Positions 1-10,559 of a stretch of DNA of 64,000 nt are shown piece by piece. The stretch spans positions 3,190,047-3,254,046 of the forward strand of contig NZ_NWTM01000001.1 in NCBI RefSeq assembly GCF_004137795.1, in the 5' to 3' direction. Under the pieces are notes generated by a model, which had not been told where the DNA came from, searched no databases, and saw nothing but the letters and a program-made list of their open reading frames with translations. This DNA is from Pectobacterium zantedeschiae. Lineage in GTDB: Bacteria; Pseudomonadota; Gammaproteobacteria; Enterobacterales; Enterobacteriaceae. Position 1 is the first letter of the stretch; every line of letters begins with the position of its first letter. Made by a program: the position numbers and the translations under genes.

Positions 1-129
1 CATGTCCACCTGCTCAATCTCGACACTCACACCTTTTTCCGCCAATACAATGCGGACCTGATGGCTAAAAATGTCGGACGGACCAGAAAACAGCGTCATT
101 ACCGAACGTTTGTTGGCAGCGACAGCCAT
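1..129 (-). CDS. sspA: Stringent starvation protein A, N-terminal part (cut by window edge)
   Basis: Only the first 43 codons are present; the frame starts at the ATG complementary to 127-129 and runs off the left edge. The protein begins MAVAANKRSVMTLFSGPSDI, which I recognise as the start of SspA, a glutathione-S-transferase-fold protein without GST activity that binds RNA polymerase and supports stationary-phase and acid tolerance. A strong Shine-Dalgarno (GGAGG, complement of 135-139) fixes the start. Its position just downstream of rplM-rpsI on the same strand is the normal enterobacterial arrangement, and sspB would be expected next, outside the window. The C-terminal helical domain cannot be assessed. 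Confidence 0.93.
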   Translation of the reverse strand, partial: MAVAANKRSVMTLFSGPSDIFSHQVRIVLAEKGVSVEIEQVDM

Positions 130-396
130 GAAAACCTCCAAGTTTATTGAGAAAATATGGCGAATAACCACGCAGTGAATAACCTGCAAATCGCTATTCG
201 AAATTCTGCTCGCCAATGTGTAAACGTCATCTGATAAGATCCATCGTTTTAAACAGCTACGCGATAGCTGACACACGGGCATAAAATCGGCTAATAGCTT
301 ATCAGATTTTGTTCGTTTTGTGGGGGTATAAGCGTAATTTCATCGCTAACATACGGAAAGTAAAGCGTATATTTCGAGGAAATTATTTTTAGACAT
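130..396 (-). promoter_or_regulatory. sspA upstream region
   Basis: This gene-free stretch between the rpsI terminator and sspA must hold the sspA promoter, because a strong terminator precedes it. It is AT-rich and contains a short inverted repeat near 253-269 (CAGCTA/TAGCTG). I could not single out one convincing -35/-10 pair, so promoter location is left open. Confidence 0.4.
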
Positions 397-427
397 AAAA
401 AACCCGGTGACCAGCACCGGGTTTTTT
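397..427 (-). terminator. Intrinsic terminator after rplM-rpsI
   Basis: A perfect 13-bp stem (AAAAAACCCGGTG at 397-409, CACCGGGTTTTTT at 415-427) with a five-base loop is flanked by A and T runs on both sides. It can therefore end transcription from rpsI on the minus strand and would also work on the plus strand. It lies about 30 bases past the rpsI stop codon. Confidence 0.9.
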
Positions 428-457
428 GCATTGATTTCGCTGCAATGCAGCCAGAAA

Positions 458-853
<396 letters not shown>

Positions 854-865
854 CTATAATCCCGA

Positions 866-1467
<602 letters not shown>

Positions 1468-1531
1468 GAGAAGTCATTCTCAAAGATCGACCTTTTTTCA
1501 CACGCAAATGACTAAAAATCCGCAGCCTGCA

Positions 1532-2683
1532 TTACGCCAAATGCGGCTGCCGCAGGTACTCTTCACTTTGCATTTCCTGTAAGCGGGATAAACAGCGCTG
1601 ATATTCAAATTTCAGGTGTTCTCCCTGATAGATATCAAACATCGATGCCTGCGCAGAGATAATCAATTTGATGCGACGGTCGTAGCACTCATCCACCAGT
1701 GCCAAAAAACGACGGGCGGTGTTCTCTTCCTTCGTTTCCATTACCGTCACATTGTGCAACAGCATCGTGTGATAGAGGCGTGAAAGCGCGATGTAATCAT
1801 TTTGGCTACGCGCCTCTGTACATAGCGTGTGGAAATCGACTGCCAGCACGCCGTCGCTCACACCGAGCGTTGTTAACGGACGATGATTGATCTCCAGCAC
1901 TGGTCCCGGCGTCTGCCATTTCTTTCCGGTCAGGCGAGTGAACATCTGCTGCATCGCGGCATTTGTCTCGTCATTCAGCGGCGATAGATAAAGGTGTGCC
2001 TGTGTCAGCGTACGCAGACGATAATCGATACCCGCATCGACATTGCGTACTTCGCAATACTGTTTAATCAACTCAATTGCAGGAAGAAAACGCGCGCGTT
2101 GCAATCCATTACGATAGAGATCGTCCGGCGGAATATTCGACGTCGCCACCAGCGCAATGCCACGGGCAAACAGCGCACGCAGCAGCTCAGCCAGCAGCAT
2201 CGCATCGGTGATGTCAGAGACGAAAAATTCATCAAAGCACAGCACATCCGTTTCGGCTTTGAAGCCGTCAGCTACCTTCTCTAACGGATTTTCCTGCCCC
2301 TGAAACTGGTTAAGCTCTTCATGTACACGCAGCATAAAGCGATGGAAATGCAGACGCATCTTGCGCTCGGCAGGCAAGCTGTGGAAAAACATATCCATCA
2401 ACCAGGTTTTACCTCGCCCAACACCGCCCCACATGTACAACCCCTGAACCGGCGTGGACTCGCGTTTATCACGCAGCCCTAGCCAGCTACGCCATTTCCC
2501 CACACGGCCAGACGCGCCCGCATCGTCATCCGCAGCACGTTCGCATAGCGCCTGATGTATCGCCTCCAGACGCACAACGGTTTGCCGCTGCACCTCGTCT
2601 GGTTGATATTCACCGGCGGAAAGTGCCTGTTGGTAAAGCGCCAAGGGTGTTGTTTGCTGCCGTGTTGTCTGTGGAGTAGCCAT
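1532..2683 (-). CDS. zapE: Cell division ATPase ZapE
   Basis: This 383-residue protein belongs to the AFG1-like AAA+ ATPases. The Walker A motif GGVGRGKT is at residues 86-93 and the Walker B DVLCFDE at 146-152. In E. coli ZapE (YhcM, 375 residues) joins the Z-ring late, binds FtsZ in an ATP-dependent manner and is needed when cells grow filamentous, hot or anaerobic. It is transcribed away from zapG, so two Z-ring or envelope-associated genes sit back to back with about 215 bases between them. The C-terminal half matches the family, with no frameshift or truncation. Confidence 0.95.
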   Translation of the reverse strand: MATPQTTRQQTTPLALYQQALSAGEYQPDEVQRQTVVRLEAIHQALCERAADDDAGASGRVGKWRSWLGLRDKRESTPVQGLYMWGGVGRGKTWLMDMFFHSLPAERKMRLHFHRFMLRVHEELNQFQGQENPLEKVADGFKAETDVLCFDEFFVSDITDAMLLAELLRALFARGIALVATSNIPPDDLYRNGLQRARFLPAIELIKQYCEVRNVDAGIDYRLRTLTQAHLYLSPLNDETNAAMQQMFTRLTGKKWQTPGPVLEINHRPLTTLGVSDGVLAVDFHTLCTEARSQNDYIALSRLYHTMLLHNVTVMETKEENTARRFLALVDECYDRRIKLIISAQASMFDIYQGEHLKFEYQRCLSRLQEMQSEEYLRQPHLA

Positions 2684-2898
2684 CGCAATCCCTGAGAAAA
2701 AAGTTAGTCGTGTTTTGCTGTGTGTTGCCGTCGATTTAAGCCGTAATCGTCGCAGTTAACAACCTTGATGTCTGCGGTGAGTCAACATTCCCGTCAGTCA
2801 TCGAGCATCAGGATTCCACTCAGGCAAGGTTAACGGTTATAGTGACTATTATTAAGTGAAAAACCCTACGGGACAACGACGTCAAAATAGGAGCTATT

Positions 2899-3303
2899 AT
2901 GACTTGGGAGTATGCGCTGATAGGTTTAGTTGTCGGTATTATTATTGGTGCTGTAGCCATGCGCTTTGGTAACCGTAAGCTGCGGCAACAGCAGGTATTG
3001 CAAAATGAGCTGGAGAAAAGCAAAACCGAACTGGAAGACTATCGTCAGGAATTGGTTGGACACTTCGCCCGTAGTGCGGAGCTGTTGGATAACATGGCAG
3101 ATGACTATCGTCAGCTTTATCAGCACATGGCGAAAAGCTCCAATAACCTGTTACCTCACGTTCCCGGCCAGGATAATCCGTTTAAATACCGTCTGACTGA
3201 GTCAGAAGCGGATAACGATCAGGCACCAGTGAATATGCCACCACGCGATTATTCCGATGGTGCGTCGGGTCTGCTGCGGGGCGAGCGCCCGATTCGTAAA
3301 TAA
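2899..3303 (+). CDS. zapG: Z-ring associated protein ZapG (YhcB, DUF1043)
   Basis: The protein has 134 residues. An N-terminal membrane anchor (about residues 3-21, LIGLVVGIIIGAVAMRFG) is followed by a glutamine- and glutamate-rich coiled coil (about 24-75) and a polar, probably disordered tail. E. coli YhcB/ZapG is an inner-membrane protein that links division with envelope biogenesis and affects LPS and phospholipid homeostasis. A clear ribosome-binding site (AGGAGC) precedes the ATG. It is divergent from zapE and is followed by an ERIC element and then degQ, as in related genomes. Confidence 0.93.
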   Translation: MTWEYALIGLVVGIIIGAVAMRFGNRKLRQQQVLQNELEKSKTELEDYRQELVGHFARSAELLDNMADDYRQLYQHMAKSSNNLLPHVPGQDNPFKYRLTESEADNDQAPVNMPPRDYSDGASGLLRGERPIRK

Positions 3304-3314
3304 TATCAACTAAT

Positions 3315-3512
3315 TATACCCTAAATAATTCGAGTTGCATGAAGGCGGCAAGAGAGGGACAAATTCGTCGGGAACGAATTTGACCAGCCAACGGCTGGCC
3401 TTCGGTGAGAGACGGGATGTCTCTCATTTCATCCCGATGAGCTTACCCAAGTAAGTGATTCGGGTGAGTAAACGCAGCCAACATACATGCAGCTTGAAGT
3501 ATGACGGGTATA
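3315..3512 (+). repeat. ERIC element, long form with a roughly 71-bp internal insert
   Basis: The 198-bp element begins TATACCCTAAATAATTCGAG and ends GCTTGAAGTATGACGGGTATA, the two termini of the enterobacterial repetitive intergenic consensus. The central palindrome (GAGCTTACCCAAGTAAGTGA) is also present. Compared with the 126-bp copy at 27815-27940 it carries an extra block at about 3360-3430 made of three consecutive hairpins: 3361-3381, 3382-3400 and 3407-3425. The same insert occurs at the same site, in opposite orientation, at 42697-42894. ERICs are non-coding, transcribed and probably dispersed by an unknown transposition route. Confidence 0.93.
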
Positions 3513-3741
3513 ACGTGGGGCGCTCTGGCCTCACGTTTCTCCTCCCTTATTCTACGCTTATTAAGACGCGCACCGCAGGCTATCATCGTCCGATCACACA
3601 CCATAAAAAGCGATGGTTACAATCTGCTGACGAAACAGCAGTGAACTTTACACATTGATCGTCAGTCTGACTCTTCACCGTGTCTTTAAGTTTATATATC
3701 ATCGTTTTATTCATCCGCAGGCCGTGAGAGAGTTAATAACA
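3513..3741 (+). promoter_or_regulatory. degQ upstream region
   Basis: This stretch between the ERIC element and the degQ start must contain the degQ promoter. It reads as AT-rich non-coding sequence. An open frame spans it, but its would-be start lies inside the ERIC element and it resembles no protein I know. I see no operator that I can name. Confidence 0.35.
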
Positions 3742-5112
3742 ATGAAAAAAACGTCATTATTATTTAGTGCACTGGCAATGAGTATAGGTTTGACCCTGTC
3801 CACGCTTCCCGCAGCAAATGCTGCTCTGCCTGCCGTGGTTCAAGGGCAACAGACGCCAAGCCTGGCCCCGATGCTGGAAAAAGTCTTGCCAGCCGTCGTC
3901 AGCGTGCATGTTGAAGGTACACAGGTACAGCGTCAGCGCGTACCGGAAGAGTTCAAATTCTTCTTTGGCCCGAACTTCCCGACGGACAAACAAAATTCTC
4001 GTCCGTTTGAAGGGCTGGGATCCGGCGTGATTATTGATGCTGCAAAAGGTTATGTGCTCACCAACAATCACGTTATCAATAACGCCGACAAAATCCGCGT
4101 CCAGCTTAATGACGGACGTGAATATGATGCGAAGCTGATCGGCCGCGACGAGCAGACCGATATTGCTCTGTTACAGTTGAATGACGCCAAAAATCTGGTC
4201 GCAGTGAAAATGGCGGATTCCGATCAGTTGCGTGTCGGTGATTTTGCCGTTGCCGTTGGTAACCCGTTCGGTCTCGGCCAAACGGCAACATCCGGCATTA
4301 TCTCGGCACTGGGACGTAGTGGCCTTAATCTTGAAGGGCTGGAAAACTTCATCCAGACCGATGCTTCTATCAACCGTGGTAACTCAGGCGGTGCGCTGGT
4401 TAACCTCAACGGCGAACTGATCGGTATCAACACGGCGATTCTGGCTCCGGGCGGTGGGAACATCGGCATTGGTTTCGCCATCCCTAGCAATATGGCCCAG
4501 AATCTGGCGCAGCAATTGGTTGAGTTTGGCGAGGTCAAACGCGGGCTGCTGGGGATTAAAGGCAGCGAGATGACGTCTGAGATGGCGAAAGCCTTTAAAG
4601 TCGACGCACAGCGCGGTGCCTTCGTCAGCGAAGTCTTACCGAAATCGGCCGCAGCCAAAGCCGGTATCAAGGCGGGTGACGTGTTGACGACGCTGGACGG
4701 TAAACCGATCAGCAGCTTTGCAGAACTGCGAGCCAAAGTCGGCACCACCGCGCCGGGCAAGACGGTAAAAATCGGCCTGCTGCGTGATGGTAAACAGCAA
4801 GAGGTTTCTGTCGTGTTGGATAACAGCTCCTCCGCATCGACCAGCGCCGAAACGCTTTCACCGTCATTGCAGGGTGCATCTTTGACCAATGGTCAACTGA
4901 AAGATGGCAGCAAAGGCGTGCAGATTGATAACGTCGCTAAGGACACGCCTGCTGCGCAGGTTGGTCTGCAAAAAGGCGATATCATTATCGGCGTAAACCG
5001 CGAACGTATTGAAAATATCACGCAACTGCGCAAACTGCTGGAAGCGAAACCTTCCGTTCTGGCGTTGAACATCGTCCGTGGCGAAGAAACGATCTATCTG
5101 CTGCTACGTTAA
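3742..5112 (+). CDS. degQ: Periplasmic serine endoprotease DegQ
   Basis: The start at 3742 gives 456 residues (E. coli DegQ 455) and places a Sec signal peptide at residues 1-27, cleaved after AANA. An in-frame extension to 3655 would bury the signal peptide and is rejected. The trypsin-like domain carries the catalytic triad His110 (LTNNHVI), Asp140 (EQTDIAL) and Ser215 (RGNSGGAL), followed by two PDZ domains (about 265-350 and 375-450). DegQ degrades and chaperones misfolded envelope proteins. It is followed by degS in the same orientation, the usual tandem, with 214 bases between them. DegP is the alternative, but DegP usually has a longer Q-linker and is not adjacent to degS. Confidence 0.95.
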   Translation: MKKTSLLFSALAMSIGLTLSTLPAANAALPAVVQGQQTPSLAPMLEKVLPAVVSVHVEGTQVQRQRVPEEFKFFFGPNFPTDKQNSRPFEGLGSGVIIDAAKGYVLTNNHVINNADKIRVQLNDGREYDAKLIGRDEQTDIALLQLNDAKNLVAVKMADSDQLRVGDFAVAVGNPFGLGQTATSGIISALGRSGLNLEGLENFIQTDASINRGNSGGALVNLNGELIGINTAILAPGGGNIGIGFAIPSNMAQNLAQQLVEFGEVKRGLLGIKGSEMTSEMAKAFKVDAQRGAFVSEVLPKSAAAKAGIKAGDVLTTLDGKPISSFAELRAKVGTTAPGKTVKIGLLRDGKQQEVSVVLDNSSSASTSAETLSPSLQGASLTNGQLKDGSKGVQIDNVAKDTPAAQVGLQKGDIIIGVNRERIENITQLRKLLEAKPSVLALNIVRGEETIYLLLR

Positions 5113-5160
5113 TTGCTTGTCGTCTTTTACGACAGCCTAACCGGCCAGAAAATCGCTGAT

Positions 5161-5190
5161 GTTAAAAAATTTCCGGGAGAAATTTTTAAC
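5161..5190. repeat. AT-rich inverted repeat between degQ and degS
   Basis: GTTAAAAAATTTC (5161-5173) faces GAAATTTTTAAC (5179-5190) across a five-base GGGA-type loop. It could be a degQ terminator stem, but the run of U that would normally follow is missing (GTTGTATC comes next). Confidence 0.55.
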
Positions 5191-5246
5191 GTTGTATCAG
5201 CAACAGCCCGTAAGGATGGCGCCAGGGATGGCATGCCATAAAAAAT

Positions 5247-5271
5247 CGGACACCGATCCATGCGGTGTCCG
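5247..5271. repeat. Perfect 9-bp inverted repeat upstream of degS
   Basis: CGGACACCG and CGGTGTCCG are separated by seven bases and lie 56 bases ahead of the degS start. It may be a terminator-like hairpin, an operator or a leader structure; the sequence alone does not decide. No U-tract follows. Confidence 0.55.
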
Positions 5272-5326
5272 AACTTCTCGTGATATCCTTCCCCCCATCT
5301 CCCTTTTTCCACAGTAAATCACGGCC

Positions 5327-6424
5327 ATGCTTGCTAAGTTATTACGTTCAGCGCTATTTGGTGCCCTCGTTGCCGGTATTATTCTGGCCGTACTGCCGTT
5401 TATCGGATCTGGCATGTCGTTTCTGAAAAGCAATGACAGGAGTGCTGATGGCTCGCCCGTCAGTTACCATCAGGGCGTAAACCGTGCGGCTCCTGCTGTG
5501 GTTAACATTTACAACCGGGTTGCTAATCAAGAAAAACCCAGTGAAGTCGCTATTCACCCTCTGGGTTCTGGCGTCATCATGAATGACAAAGGGTATATTT
5601 TAACCAACAAGCATGTGATTAATAACGTGCAGCAGATTCAGATTGAGCTGTCAGACGGTAGGCTGTATGAAGCCCGCGTCATTGGCTCTGATTCCCTGAC
5701 CGATCTGGCGGTGTTACAAATTGATGGCGTCAACTTGCCCGTTATTCCCATGAATCCAGACCGTATGCCGCACGTCGGCGATGTCGTGATGGCAATCGGC
5801 AATCCTTATAATCTGGGGCAAACCGTTACGCAGGGCGTCATCAGCGCCACCGGCCGCGTCAGCCTCAGCGCGTACGGACAGCAAAGAAGCCAGGTAGGAC
5901 GCCAAAACTTGCTGCAAACCGATGCATCCATTAACCACGGCAACTCCGGCGGCGCGCTCGTCAATACGCTCGGTGAACTGGTCGGTATTAATACCCTCTC
6001 TTTTGATAAAAGTAACAACGGCGAAACACCGGAAGGCATTAGCTTCGCGATTCCCGTGGCGCTGGCTACCAAGGTGATGGGCAAACTCATCCGCGATGGT
6101 CGTGTAGTACGCGGCTATATTGGCGTCAACGGTGTACAGCTCGAAAACTTTGAGAACAGCACGTCGACCAATAGTCGCGATGCACAGGGGCGATTAACTG
6201 GTATTCTCGTTCAGACTATCGATCCAGGTGGGCCGGCGGATAAAGCGGGTATCCACATTGAAGACGTCATCGTGAGCGTGAACAATAAACCTGCCCGCTC
6301 AATTATCGAAACCATGGAGCAGGTTTCGGAAATACGCCCCGGCACCGTCATTCCGGTTACCATTGAGCGCGATAACAAGCAAATCACGCTACAAATGACG
6401 ATTCAGGAATTTCCCACCCAATAG
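5327..6424 (+). CDS. degS: Outer-membrane stress sensor protease DegS
   Basis: The 365-residue protein is anchored by an N-terminal transmembrane segment (about 5-27) and faces the periplasm. The catalytic triad is His96 (LTNKHVI), Asp126 (SLTDLAV) and Ser207 (HGNSGGAL), followed by a single PDZ domain (about 265-355). The PDZ domain senses C-termini of misfolded porins, and DegS then makes the first cut in RseA, releasing sigma-E. The serine is six positions later than E. coli Ser201 because of a short insertion (SAYGQQRSQVGRQ) before it. It lies downstream of degQ and converges on murA. Confidence 0.96.
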   Translation: MLAKLLRSALFGALVAGIILAVLPFIGSGMSFLKSNDRSADGSPVSYHQGVNRAAPAVVNIYNRVANQEKPSEVAIHPLGSGVIMNDKGYILTNKHVINNVQQIQIELSDGRLYEARVIGSDSLTDLAVLQIDGVNLPVIPMNPDRMPHVGDVVMAIGNPYNLGQTVTQGVISATGRVSLSAYGQQRSQVGRQNLLQTDASINHGNSGGALVNTLGELVGINTLSFDKSNNGETPEGISFAIPVALATKVMGKLIRDGRVVRGYIGVNGVQLENFENSTSTNSRDAQGRLTGILVQTIDPGGPADKAGIHIEDVIVSVNNKPARSIIETMEQVSEIRPGTVIPVTIERDNKQITLQMTIQEFPTQ

Positions 6425-6473
6425 CGGCATCAGAGGCTAGTTGATAAAACGCTATCGGCAGGTAAACAAGAAA

Positions 6474-6493
6474 CCGGGTGGGAGCCCACCCGG
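6474..6493 (-). terminator. Hairpin between degS and murA
   Basis: CCGGGTGGG (6474-6482) and CCCACCCGG (6485-6493) form a perfect 9-bp stem in the convergent interval. On the minus strand it is followed by TTTCTTGTTT, so it best serves murA. It may also end degS transcription. Confidence 0.7.
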
Positions 6494-6531
6494 CTAACAA
6501 ACATGATTCTGAAGATAAACAGGCGAAGCGT

Positions 6532-7830
<1,299 letters not shown>

Positions 7831-7874
7831 TCACACTGATACCAGCAGCCGATTCCCCCTCGCACGGGGAATAC

Positions 7875-8129
7875 TTAGAAGCCGTTCAGTTTACGGTCGC
7901 GCTGCCACTCTTCCGGCGTATAAGCCTTGATCGACAATGCATGGATACGGTTATCCGCGATGTACTCCATCAGCGGCGCATAAACAGCCTGCTGTTTTTT
8001 TACTCGGCTCATTCCAGCAAAAAGTCCACCCACCGCGATGACTTGAAAATGGCTGCCATCACCAGAAACATGGGCTTCTTCCAGTGCTAATGCGTTCATC
8101 AGCACGTCTTTAATTTCGTTATTTTCCAT
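7875..8129 (-). CDS. ibaG: BolA-family iron metabolism protein IbaG
   Basis: The 84-residue protein has the compact BolA fold (residues about 5-78) with the conserved segment [18 protein letters not shown] near the C-terminus. E. coli IbaG (YrbA) interacts with the monothiol glutaredoxin Grx4 through a shared [2Fe-2S] cluster and is linked to acid resistance and iron handling. It lies between mlaB and murA on the same strand, its conserved place. It could be mistaken for BolA itself, but BolA is longer and sits elsewhere, near tig. Confidence 0.93.
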   Translation of the reverse strand: MENNEIKDVLMNALALEEAHVSGDGSHFQVIAVGGLFAGMSRVKKQQAVYAPLMEYIADNRIHALSIKAYTPEEWQRDRKLNGF

Positions 8130-8252
8130 CGCTCTCGATTTCTATGTCAGGGGGAGATGATTTACAGGGAGGTATCTTAGATGAATATGACGCTATCTTA
8201 AACAAAGAATGCGCTGATGTCTGAAGGGGAAATTAGACACCAGCGCGACAGG

Positions 8253-8543
8253 TTAAGACACAGGAATGATTTCATTCAGGTTATAGAGCGCAATGAGCGT
8301 TCTTAGCCGATCGCTAGCACCGACAATCGCTATCTGCTTTCCTGAACACGACTGCTGATAAACGTGCATCAGCAATGCCAGCCCAGCAGAATCAACGCGA
8401 TTTAATCCAGACACATCCAACGTGCTTTTACCCGCGAGTAACGATTCACGCTGCTGCCAGAACGGTAACAGCGTTTCACGATCCAGATCACCGGTTAATG
8501 CCAGCGTTGATTCCTGCGCCTGCCAGTTCAATGCGTTCGCCAT
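8253..8543 (-). CDS. mlaB: Phospholipid ABC transporter STAS-domain subunit MlaB
   Basis: The ATG at 8543 gives 96 residues (E. coli 97) beginning MANALNWQAQESTLALTGDL, which aligns from the first residue with the E. coli protein. A TTG four codons upstream is rejected. MlaB is a single STAS domain that binds the ATPase MlaF and is needed for MlaFEDB assembly and activity. The loop VDSAGLALLMHVY holds the conserved region at the MlaF interface. The gene starts 13 bases after mlaC, so it is probably translationally coupled. Confidence 0.95.
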   Translation of the reverse strand: MANALNWQAQESTLALTGDLDRETLLPFWQQRESLLAGKSTLDVSGLNRVDSAGLALLMHVYQQSCSGKQIAIVGASDRLRTLIALYNLNEIIPVS

Positions 8544-8556
8544 GTTCGTACCCAAA

Positions 8557-9186
8557 TTACTTTTTCTGATCCAGCGTGATTGTCTGCTTCGCCGAGGATT
8601 CCAGCTGTTGAGTCAGACCATCAACGCCTTTCTGACGCAATATTGACGCCCATTCGTTCTGCTTAGTGGTGATCATACTGACACCTTCGGCAATCATGTC
8701 GTACGCCTGCCAGTTACCCGTTTTACTGTTTTTACGCCATTGGAAATCCAGACGTACCGGCGGACGGCCACCGTTATCAACGATGGTGACGCGAATGGAA
8801 ACGATATCGGCATTGCCTAGCGGCTGTTCAGGAGCAATTTGATAACTCTGCCCGTTATACATCGCCAAAGCCTGCCCGTAAGCCTGCTCAAGATAGGCTT
8901 CAAACGCTTTGAAATAGGCATCACGCTGTGCCGGTGTCGAATCTTTGTAGTAACGACCCAAAACCAGCGCACCGGCATATCTCACCTGAACATACGGCAG
9001 CAGCTCTTCACGCACGACAGTGCGTAAATAGTCAGGATTTTGCTTGATTTTTGGCTGCTCATTCTTTAATCGATCAAAGGTTTTTCCCGCCGCTTCATTC
9101 ATTAAACGATAGGGGTTCGTTTGATCCGCCGCGTTGGCTAATGGCGCGACCACCAGTAAAGCCACCATCAGTAAACGTTTAAACAT
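8557..9186 (-). CDS. mlaC: Periplasmic phospholipid-binding protein MlaC
   Basis: The 209-residue protein has a signal peptide (residues 1-19, cleaved after ANA) and the NTF2-like MlaC/Ttg2D domain. It shuttles phospholipid between the outer-membrane MlaA-porin complex and the inner-membrane MlaFEDB complex. It follows mlaD by 12 bases within the mlaFEDCB operon. No truncation is seen. Confidence 0.96.
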   Translation of the reverse strand: MFKRLLMVALLVVAPLANAADQTNPYRLMNEAAGKTFDRLKNEQPKIKQNPDYLRTVVREELLPYVQVRYAGALVLGRYYKDSTPAQRDAYFKAFEAYLEQAYGQALAMYNGQSYQIAPEQPLGNADIVSIRVTIVDNGGRPPVRLDFQWRKNSKTGNWQAYDMIAEGVSMITTKQNEWASILRQKGVDGLTQQLESSAKQTITLDQKK

Positions 9187-9198
9187 GCAGATATCCTC

Positions 9199-9765
9199 TT
9201 ATGGATGTGAAGGAACGGGTTCGTTGCTATGCTCAGAGGTTGCCGCAGGACTGGCCCCCGGCTCCGTACCCGATTGAGCAGCATTATCCTCGCTATTGCT
9301 ACCGCTCTTATATAGGAATTGGCCGATGAGGTCTTCAAGCACCATCGCTGACTTGGTATCTTGAATCACACCACCGTCCTTCAGAATTGTCGTGCCCATT
9401 TCCTCATCTTCAAACCCCATGTTCAGTGCCAGATACTGCTCGCCCAGCAAGCCAGAGGTGCGAATAGCCAGAGAACTGGTATCGGGAATATGATCGTAAC
9501 GTTGCTGAATATCCATCGCTACGCGCGGCAGGTAGGTTTTCTCATCCAGCGAGATATCCGCCACACGGCCAATAACCACGCCGCCAATTCGGATCGGAGA
9601 ACGCGCTTTCAACCCGCCAATGTTGTCAAATGTCGCGTACAGACGGTACGTTGGCTCGCTACCGATCGACTTGAGGTCGGCCACTTTCAGGCATAAAAAG
9701 AGGATGGCAGCAAGCGCGATCAACATAAACACACCAACCCAAACTTCAGTTTTCTTTGTTTGCAT
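9199..9765 (-). CDS. mlaD: MCE-domain subunit MlaD
   Basis: The start at 9765 (MQTKKTEVWVGVF) gives 188 residues, near the 183 of E. coli; a TTG five codons earlier would overlap the end of mlaE and is rejected. One transmembrane helix (about 8-28) anchors a periplasmic MCE domain (about 38-118), which forms the hexameric ring through which lipid passes. The C-terminal tail after residue 150 is serine-, glutamate- and proline-rich and probably disordered. The start codon lies four bases past the mlaE stop. Confidence 0.96.
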   Translation of the reverse strand: MQTKKTEVWVGVFMLIALAAILFLCLKVADLKSIGSEPTYRLYATFDNIGGLKARSPIRIGGVVIGRVADISLDEKTYLPRVAMDIQQRYDHIPDTSSLAIRTSGLLGEQYLALNMGFEDEEMGTTILKDGGVIQDTKSAMVLEDLIGQFLYKSGSNSEDNAAQSGTEPGASPAATSEHSNEPVPSHP

Positions 9766-9769
9766 CGAC

Positions 9770-10552
9770 TCAGTTCCCAAACATCAGTGCTGTCAGCACA
9801 AAATCCAATCCCAGTACCGCTAACGACGAGTGCACGACGGTTCGGGTCGTTGCACGGCTAATCCCCTCAGACGTCGGGATCGCGTCATAGCCGTTAAACA
9901 GTGCAATCCAGGTCACGGTAATCGCAAATACGATACTTTTAATCACGCAGTTCAATACATCCTGACGCCAGTCAACCGCGCCCTGCATGGCAGACCAGAA
10001 GAACCCGCTGTCGATGCCTTTCCAGTCCACACCAACCAACGCGCCCCCCCAAATCCCCACGGCGACAAAAATCACCGCCAGCAGTGGCATGCTGATTAGC
10101 CCGGCCCAGAAGCGTGGCGCAACAACGCGGCGCAGCGGGTCAACCGCCATCATCTCCATGCTGGAAAGCTGCTCGGTTGCTTTCATCAGTCCAATTTCCG
10201 CCGTCAACGCGGACCCAGCACGCCCGGCGAACAGCAGTGCCGTCACCACCGGACCAAGCTCTCGCAGCAGCGACAGCGCCACCATCATGCCCAAACTCGC
10301 CTCGGCGCTGTAAGTTGTCAGGATGATATAACCCTGTAACCCCAGCACCATACCGATGAACAGGCCGGAAACCATGATGATAAGCAACGACTGCACGCCA
10401 ACGCTGTAAAGTTGTTTCACCAACAGCGGCCACTGTTTTCTGAATTCGGGTTTACCCACCAGCGCATTAAACAACATCAGCCCCGCGCGCCCAAACGAGG
10501 CACTGGCGGAAATGCCCTGACGCCCTAACGACGCCAACGTCCGTAATAACAT
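9770..10552 (-). CDS. mlaE: Phospholipid ABC transporter permease MlaE
   Basis: The 260-residue integral membrane protein of the MlaE family has an amphipathic N-terminal helix and about five hydrophobic segments. The conserved cytoplasmic stretch [18 protein letters not shown] couples to the ATPase. With MlaF, MlaB and MlaD it forms the inner-membrane complex that moves phospholipid to maintain outer-membrane asymmetry. It starts seven bases after mlaF. Confidence 0.97.
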   Translation of the reverse strand: MLLRTLASLGRQGISASASFGRAGLMLFNALVGKPEFRKQWPLLVKQLYSVGVQSLLIIMVSGLFIGMVLGLQGYIILTTYSAEASLGMMVALSLLRELGPVVTALLFAGRAGSALTAEIGLMKATEQLSSMEMMAVDPLRRVVAPRFWAGLISMPLLAVIFVAVGIWGGALVGVDWKGIDSGFFWSAMQGAVDWRQDVLNCVIKSIVFAITVTWIALFNGYDAIPTSEGISRATTRTVVHSSLAVLGLDFVLTALMFGN

Positions 10553-10559
10553 GACTGTG

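Noticed and set aside
3361..3425. Possible CRISPR-like repeat in the hairpin cluster
   Set aside because: The three hairpins differ in sequence and have no regular direct repeat or spacers. They are part of an ERIC insert.
3455..3658. 67-codon frame downstream of zapG
   Set aside because: It begins inside the ERIC element and continues through the degQ promoter region, with no ribosome-binding site or similarity.
4224..4889. 221-codon reverse frame inside degQ
   Set aside because: It is a shadow of the GC-rich third positions of degQ and resembles no known protein.
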